A DNA stretch of 64,000 nt. It comes from Mactromeris polynyma (taxonomy: Eukaryota > Mollusca > Bivalvia > Venerida > Mactridae). The position numbers were made by a program, and so were the translations under genes. Where the stretch lies: positions 36,482,762-36,546,761 of the forward strand of contig JASFXZ010000003.1 in NCBI GenBank assembly GCA_032209605.1, given 5' to 3'. Each line of letters opens with the position of its first letter. The stretch's first letter is position 1. The notes under the pieces are model-generated. The model had not been told where the DNA came from. It made no database searches and was given only the letters and a program-made list of their open reading frames with translations. Positions 11,401-20,400 of this stretch are shown one piece after another.

Positions 11401-14400
11401 ACCTTAACGTTACACACTATCTGAAATACTCATTACTTAAATGTCAGACGTCTAGAACAGCCGCAATGTAAAATAGTTTATGATGTGAGCATGCCATTAT
11501 CAGACAAAACGCCGACTTAACTTTGAGAATGGCGTTTTAGGAATAACCATTGATTAAGAATGTCATGTGCATGAAACAAATGCTCTGACAAGTTTAAATT
11601 CACAAATGGGATTTGTCTTTTATTAGAAAATAACAGATTATAACAAACCATCAAGAAATCAGACTACTTTTATCTCACTTTATTTAATGTTTAGATTCCA
11701 GTAGCGCCTGAAGTATGACGTTCGTTTTCAAATTTTAAAATGACATTCAGTCGACAAAATAGAAATTAAAAAGCGAATACCCAAGCAAGCATGAGCAGCC
11801 TGTCAAACCCATCTGGCGAATAAAACACCAACATAAATAAAGACAATACAAAACAAGAAATACAAATAAATGTAATTCACACAGAGTTACCACCTTGGAT
11901 TGATATGTACAAAAAGCTACGTGGGATTAATCGAAATGGTTGGAATAGTTAAAGGTCAGGCTCGAACCTTTTTCAGTCCAATGTTTGTCTCTGTTCCTGG
12001 GCTAAGCGAGATTCCGTCCTGTGAAGGTAATGGATATGTATCTGGTTCATGGAATACCAGGCGGAGACCATAACCCGTGGTCAAGTCAGAAATGTAATCG
12101 TCAATCTCTAAATTCATAGTCAGTTTAAATCCTTGAAAAAGATAAAGATACTATTATGAGTGTGTGTGGCGGCACAATTGTTCGTAATCAAATAAACCAG
12201 AGGAGAAAAACCATTAAAATACCACGAATAGGAAAAACAACAACTGTCTAATAATAAATGAAATAATTTCCAATAGTAATATAAGCAGTATCTTACATCC
12301 CATTATCGTTAACTTTAATGGCGTTTTCTACATATTATAATAATGTTATAGTATTCTGTATGATAATCGCAATAATTACACAGACATATGACCTTACAAC
12401 AGTTGGCAGAGCGCTGAACACGCAAGTTGAAAATGAGATGTGAACATGGGCTCTGGTTTTATATCTTCAGACCTATATTTGTTTTTACAGTAGGTAATCA
12501 TAAGTTTAAATATGGTATCATGCTTTAAATATCAAATTAAAATTACAGTTACCTTAAACTTATGTTCACCTATACAGTGAAACCTCAATTTTAAGTCCAC
12601 TGTTGGTTGTGAAGTAATCTGTTGATCGTGTTTAAAGATGGAAGAAAACAATATAAAGTGGGCAATGAAAATACGCAACTGTGGACTAAAATGAGATAAA
12701 GTACCGTCTGAGGGTCCGCTGCGCAGGGCCATATATTTAGGACTTGATAGTAAGTAACAATTGCCATAATCTTTCGAGGAAAATGTCCTCAATCGTCTGA
12801 AATAAAAGATAAAATGATACTTTTTTGTGTGTAAACATGGTTGTAATTTTGACGGTTGTTATTAATTGATGCTACATGTATTTGCTCTATGAATAGTTAA
12901 AGTCATTGTACTGTTCGGTAAAAGACCTATTAATTGTCTAAATCTGCGTTCCTTTGTTACAATCTGTATATAATTATGGGACAGGAAATGCCATACTCAA
13001 CAAGGTAGGGCCTCCCATAGCTCCCTGGAATGAGTTTTTAGCGGCCCAATTTGGTGCCTTCAGTCAAAGCATCATGGAGCACATACGACTTGTCATTTTT
13101 ATCGCATACTTAGTACATTTAAAAGCGCAAAATGTAAGATTTCTCAAATTTCATGAACAAGGGATGCAAATTATCGTAATATTATTTCATTTTACGCAGT
13201 GATGAACGCTAAATTTTCTTTAAATCAACGATTTCAATTTTCATATAAATTAATTTTAAAACACAATAAAATGACATTTAAAAGACATATCACAGATACA
13301 AAAAAATATGCATTTTTAAATGAACTGAGTATATATTCATTGTACACATAATACATACGTTTGCTACAACAAATTGTATTCAATAAAGTAACAGACACAA
13401 AGTTGTGAACATACCGTCTTAATCTGAAAATTGCTTTAACAAATTGGCACCAGAAATCAAAACTGATTAGTTCGTCTGTATTCATTACGTAAACATTAAG
13501 CTACTATGTATAATGATTTTGCAAAAAAGGTAAAACACCAAATAATTATATAGATTGAACTGGTTGATATATTAAAAGTAACCAGAATGCATTTATATCA
13601 TTTGGATATGCATAATATTACTTTTTAGCATGCTTAATAAGAATTAAAACCAACCAAAACAACTTTGTGTGCAATTGTAGCCTTACTCGGTTCTTTGTGT
13701 TAGCGCTGAAATCAAAAAACTTACGATACGTTTTGGTCTTGCCCAGCAAAAGTAGCAGTCAAAAACAAATCTTCTTGCTGATGTCCTATCTTTTGTCGAA
13801 TGGGTCTGAAATATGAAATGCTTAACATGCTTCATCTCATTTTACAAAACTGAATTGTTCGGGCTTTTTAATTGGTCGCTTTGAATGATAATTACTTTCA
13901 AAACATCAGATACAACGTTTTTAGTATTTATTGTTTCGGTGTTGTATTATTATACTCATCTTCACAATACGAAAGGGACAAAAAGGGGGAGAAGAGGGGA
14001 ATGTAGAGACATTACAGAACAAAGGTTGTACGAAGGTTGTTAAAGATCCCCGGAATGGTGTTTTGAAACCCGTATTTTATCTCGAATCGTTGATTCACTG
14101 AACATTGGAATTGTTTGAAGGTCTACAAAATGTTTGCAGATCAAGGAGAAAATGTTAACGTACATTTGACCCAATCGATGGAATAATCATTTTCCTGAGA
14201 GGTCGTGAATCCAATTACATGCATCATGGTTGCAAACTGAATCAATTAAAGAATGTACAAGTAGGAAAAACTATGTTACTTTGCCCTAAAGAGAAGAAAT
14301 TAAAGCAAGTATCGGTGTTCAACTTAATTGATGATGAAAACACAGAAAAATACTAAACAGTATGTACTCACAACGGTGTTTTGCGGAGGGCAGTTTTCAT

Positions 14401-17400
14401 GTCTTCAACCCATTGATCCCAATAATTCCTCGTTATCTGCCGATTGTCATAAACATTATCCCAATAATCCCAATAATTGAAGCCATTTTCATAATACTGG
14501 TACCCGTAGTAATCTTCATTATACCAATTGGACCAATCATACAAATAATCGTCGTAGGGTGATGAACTATAGATGTTGGAATTATCAATAGAAATACTTC
14601 TGGAACTGTAATATTCCGAACTACTCAGTGGCATTGAAACGTATTCATCGCTGTTGTAATAGTCCGAACTGCCACTGGTGTTGTAATACTCCGAACTACT
14701 CAGTGGCATTGAAACGTATTCATCGCTGTTGTAATAGTCCGAACTGCCACTGGTATTGTAATATTCCGAACTACTCAGTGGCATTGAAACGTATTCATCG
14801 CTGTTGTAATAGTCCGAACTGCCACTGGTATTGTAATACTCCGAACTACTCAGTGGCATTGAAACGTATTCATCGCTGTTGTAATAGTCCGAACTGCCAC
14901 TGGTATTGTAATATTCCGAACTACTCAGTGGCATTGAAACATATTCATCGCTGTTGTAATAGTCCGAACTGCCACTGGTATTGTAATACTCCGAACTACT
15001 CAGTGGCATTGAAACGTATTCATCGCTGTTGTAATAGTCCGAACTGCCACTCGTATTGTAATATTCCGAACTACTCAGTGGCATTGAACCGTATCCATCG
15101 CTGCTACTACTCACGGACGGTTCGACGATTGTTGAAAACGATGAATCTACAGCTGCCCTTCCACGTCTGTGTACTGCTTTGGGACTGTTCTTTCCTTGCA
15201 TGAAAGGTCTGTCATCATCTTTAATAACACGTGTTGGTCTTATGAATTTACTTTCTACTGTTCCTGGTTTAACATCAGCAACTTCTAATATTTGATTAGC
15301 TTTCCGGATGTTGTCGAATTCAGGCTTTGTGTCTTGTATTTCACTTCGGGAGTTCTCTATATCAATGAATTCCTTTTCCGTGTTTATTTTTGTGTAAGAA
15401 GTTTGTTGATTTAATTTTCTTTTTCTTGTAATGACTTGTTCGTTTCTGTTGTTATATTCTAAGGGTGTAACTTCTCCATCTGGTATAGACGTGTCGCTTG
15501 CTTCCCTACGCTTTCGCCTTAGGCTTAGTTTAACATTCTGGTTATCAATAATAAAAAAATATTCTAGAAATGTTGTTCTGAAATAAACTGTGCAATATTT
15601 ATTCGTATTTTGTAATTATCAGCATGAAACACATTGTTTAAGTTCATTGAAGATATTTATCAGTATCGGCTCTTCGAAAGTGTTTTACCAACATGGTGAT
15701 ATATATCAGCATCGGCTCTTCGGAAGTGTTTTTACCAACATGCATAATAAATGTCGCATTTCGAAATTTAGATAAAAAAAGATTTAAAATAATAATTAGT
15801 TATTAACCAAATGTTGCGTTCTACATGTTAAAAGCAACGGGGTTTAAATGGCGTATAGTGTTTATTCTGAAGAATTAAAGATGTATCTGCCTCATCTGAA
15901 CATAAAATGTTTGGATTGGCTTCATCCAGTATTGTTCTTACATTGGCGAAAACATCTCTTATAAGAACCATTGCAATGTATAACCGATTGAAACTATCTT
16001 GTTTACCATATTACTCACAGACAAATTTGCCTAATTGTTACAAAAAACTGGAAGTTTTTGTTTAAATTTTATGATCTACAAACATCTTTCTTCAATAATG
16101 TCTTCAATGTTTGTTTAGGTAAACAAATGAACAGACAAAAAATGAGCATAATGTAACTATAAAATGATAGTAAAAACCGTCCAATGCAATCCTGAAACTG
16201 AAATTCGCGGATGCTAGTAAATACAAATACACGAGTCATATCTATGAATAAACATGTTACCGGTGCTTGACTGAACAGTTCTTTTAGAGCCTCTGACTCG
16301 TCCAGCATGGATTTCCGGACCGGATTCATGTTGCATATGGATATCGCTGGGAATCGAATGGAGCTAAACTGTAGAGATACTGACGTTTGAATGGGGTATG
16401 AGTAGTAGGTACTGAAAAGTAAGAATACACAAACTGGAATTCTAAAATATCCAGAACTGCTTGTAAAAGTACTTAAGATGCGCAAGAAATGTTCCTCTCA
16501 GCTGTAAATGATAACTTTTATACCGAGTCATTTCGTTTCAAGACTTATTTTATGACAACACCGTTTATGCACTTAGGGAGGGTATAATACACCAGAACGA
16601 CTATAAGCGTTTTGGTTAACCGGCTTAAACAATTGTGATTTGACAAAGACTTCAAATATTTCCGTTAGAGAGTTTTTCACCGTTTCTTAACTAAGAGTCA
16701 TTCTATGTAAGCTCTTCGTATTCACTCCCTTCCCAAATAAGTGAGCAAACCCAGTTTTAAACTGGGTTTAAACCGAGTTAAATACGGTGGTATTGGCACT
16801 GGGTTAAAGGTGGGTTTTTTCTTGTCAAAATGTGGGTTTTCCAGAGGAAAATAAACCTACAAAAAACACAGTTTTAACCAACTAAGTGGGGGTTTTCTGA
16901 GTCAATGTGTTTTTTTAATACACTTCTCCAGAAATTGTTTTTTGTTGGCTTAAAGTGAGCAAAAGCGAGTTTTTAGGTAAAAAAAACAACTTTTTCCAGA
17001 GAGTCGAGTTAAAAAACCCGCCTAAAACCCACTTCCTGATAAGCTGGTTTAAGCGGGTTTTAAAACCCACTTTAAACTCACTTATTTCCAAAGAGACTCG
17101 CTTAAAACCCGCATTGTTGTCCAAAAAAAAACAGAAAAAAATACAATTTAGTAAAAAGCCCAGAAAAAAATCGGTTTTAAGCGAGTTTTGATAAAAAAAA
17201 ACCTTTTCATTTGGGAAGGGCTAGTTGTACTTAATCTATTTGAAAAAAATGTCAGCATGTTTTTTCAAAAGTTATTTTAGTACCAAATGAAAATAGCCAT
17301 ATTGATATAAATTCCCACCTGAATAAATTGACAAGTTGATACGCTAGAGCAGAGGACGTAGCTAGGAAAAGCAGGCACCACAACACTTTAACGGCGATTT

Positions 17401-20400
17401 GACGAGATGACATAATTTTTGTAATTCCATGTAAAGAGCTAGATTCAGCCAGTTCCTGAAAAAAACATACTAAGATTTATACAAAGAGGATATTATCTTT
17501 TTATTATAAAATACTGTATAGAGCTCTTAACACACCCATCAGTTATTCATTACCATTTGTTATAGCAACGACCTTGACACCAATATAATCCAAAGCTGGA
17601 TCTCCATATAAACGTGCTATACACTACAGGAAAATCATAAAATCTGTGAAATAATTAGCTAGTAACAAAATAAATAGATCGAGCATTTCACATACGTGTA
17701 ACCTTTGTAATGTTCATGTTTTTCTATATATGTGTTGCTAACCTTAGTAAGTAACCATATTTAGTTGCAGTGTGCTCCACTGCCGTCTATTCGTTTATCT
17801 CCCACCCTATCCCATGTCCTGTTTCGAACTGTGTCTAGTTGTCATTTATTTCAGTAATTTTACCGACAGTTCCAATGGTGTAAATCGCTATATGCTTTCA
17901 CTTTATTTGTTATTTTTTTTTATAAATATTACTTTCCCCAGTCTCCTTGTCTAATTATTTAGCCTGATATTATATTATTGTTTCCCCATTTTTATCAGTG
18001 GCTAAATCCTTTCTTGACTTGTCCTGTGATGTATTCTCTACATTCTATCCCCTTTTTTCCCTTTTTGTCCCCTCAAATTATCCATGGTTGTTTTGATGAT
18101 CAATTCAATTCAATTATAATGTTTCGTATGCTGATGATTCCCTTAGATCTGTGTGGGCATGCATTGTATTGTGAATGTGGCGTTCCCTCTAACATCTTAA
18201 GCCGTCCTTTATTTTGTCCCCTTCCAATTATCTATGAATGAACAGAACACAAGTCAATAGATGAAGAGATCGGCCTCACTGAAGCTGAAACTGGAACTTG
18301 GAGGCTTAAAAAAATAAGTCGCTATGCCACCAACACATTTTACTTGTAAATACTTTGCCAAAACATCCGAACAAGACGTGAAAGTAATACAGATTAATTA
18401 ATTTTCGAGGTCTTAAATTAAATTATAAATAACATGTACGAGGGGTGATCCAGAATTAACCGGACTGTGTCTATAACTTCCGTACTTAATGAACGAAATT
18501 AATTACCAACACACCACATGTTCACAGACCTTTAATACACAATACCTGAAAATGTCACGACGTTTGCGCGAATAATAATGAAAATGCATACATTTACAAC
18601 CTGTCTGTATCGGACATGCGGAGAGCGTTGCCAGAAACAGAACGACGTTGTGCGACGTTGTGTTTCTAGTGCGTAACAGTCATTTCTCTATTTAGTCTCC
18701 TTTGCACGCTATACATTTCTTATGCCTGTCGAACCACTTATCGAACATATCAGAATATCAGTCTGTGTCAAGAGTAGATACTATACGGTGAACAGCATAA
18801 TACAGTTCCTGAATGTTATCGAACCTGTGCCCCTTCCAAGCATACTTTACCACAGGAAAACACAAACATCCATCGGGGCCAAATCCGTTGAGTATTTTGT
18901 TTTGTTTGTTTATTTCAATATTGATAGCATGGTAACAATAACAACATAACAATACAGTATTAAAATTTAACAGCAAGGTTAAAAGATAATAAGTGTCATG
19001 AAGTATGCATAAGTAATGAACCATGTCAGTTACATCAATATCAGGGATAACACAAAAAAGGGAAGAAATCCCTTATTTCCATTGTGGTCCCCGGTAGTGA
19101 TGTTCTGACATAGAGAGGCATGAAACATGAGTTTAGTAAAAAATAAATATTTAAATTAAGATACTAGTCATTATACAAAGCTTGTTATTTACCATGAAAT
19201 CATGAAAGACATAAGAAAAAACCTTTCAGTGCAATGTTTGACACTAAAGGTAGATTTCAACATGTGTAAATTAATGTTTTAAAAAAAGATCCTTCACAGC
19301 ACTTTTAAAAACACTAAGGCTGGACAGATTCCTTATTTGAGATGGTAGTATATTCCATAGCTTGCAACCTAAAAAGGAAAATGACTTCAGACCAAAGCCT
19401 TTGACCCTAGGCAGCATAAAAGACCCACTGTCACTAGACCTTGTTCTATATGAATGAACAGCATTTTGGGTCACAAAATATTGACTCATATAGTCAGGAG
19501 ATTGGCCATTCTTAATTTTAAAAACATGACATAATATTATTTGTTCCACCCTTTTACAGACCGGTAACCAGTTCAATGAGATAAAATGTTCATTGTCAAT
19601 ATGGGACCTATTTTCCAAATTAAGTACAAACCTAATTAATTTATTTTGGATAACCTGTAGCTTGTTTTTCCAAAACTGATATAAGCCATGAAACCAGAAA
19701 GAACAAGCATAGTCAAAATGACACTGAATCAAAGCTAAAACCAAAAGTCTTTTAGTATGATCAGTAAGAAATTTTTGTTTCCTATACAGAAATTTCAACC
19801 TGGCATTTGCCTTTTTTATAATAGAGCTAGCCATGTATTCACCAGTTAGACTCTGATCTAAAGTTGCACCTAGGTACTTGACAGATGAAGTGGAATTTAT
19901 AATTTGACCATTGCAACTTATATGAAGGTTATTATTTGACTTTAACCTCGGCTTAGAGCCAAATAAAATTGACTCTGTTTTTACTAAATGCAGGGACAGC
20001 TTGTTATCAATTAACCACTGACTAACCGATTCAAGATCCTCTGTTAACTCTTTCTCAATGGCTGATCTATTCTTACCAGAAACCAAAATAACAGAGTCAT
20101 CCGCATAAAGTAACAATTTATTTTTGACCACTGCAGACATATCATTTACGTAAATTAAAAATAAAAGAGGTCCTAGAATTGACCCTTGTGGAACACAACA
20201 TGTAATTTTACAAGGCTTGGAACACGTACCAGAAACATCAACAAGCTGTTGTCTCTCAGATAAATATGACCTGAACTATCGAACAATATCTTCCGCAAGA
20301 CCGAGCCCTTCTAGTTTCATCAGAAGGATAGAATGATCAACAGTATCAAACGCCTTCTGGAGATCAAGTAAAATCATACCAATAAGATGACCTTTATCCA

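Noticed and set aside
15199..15201. ATG as the start of the repeat protein
   Set aside because: The open frame continues upstream to a splice acceptor, and the upstream part (RRKRR, FIRPTR) is conserved in gene 2.
14628..15203. Plus-strand open frame with Cys/His-rich repeats (CCNSPNCHWYCN), resembling a metal-binding protein
   Set aside because: It is the antisense reading of the 75-bp repeat in exon 4. The minus-strand reading has correct splice sites and flanking homology.
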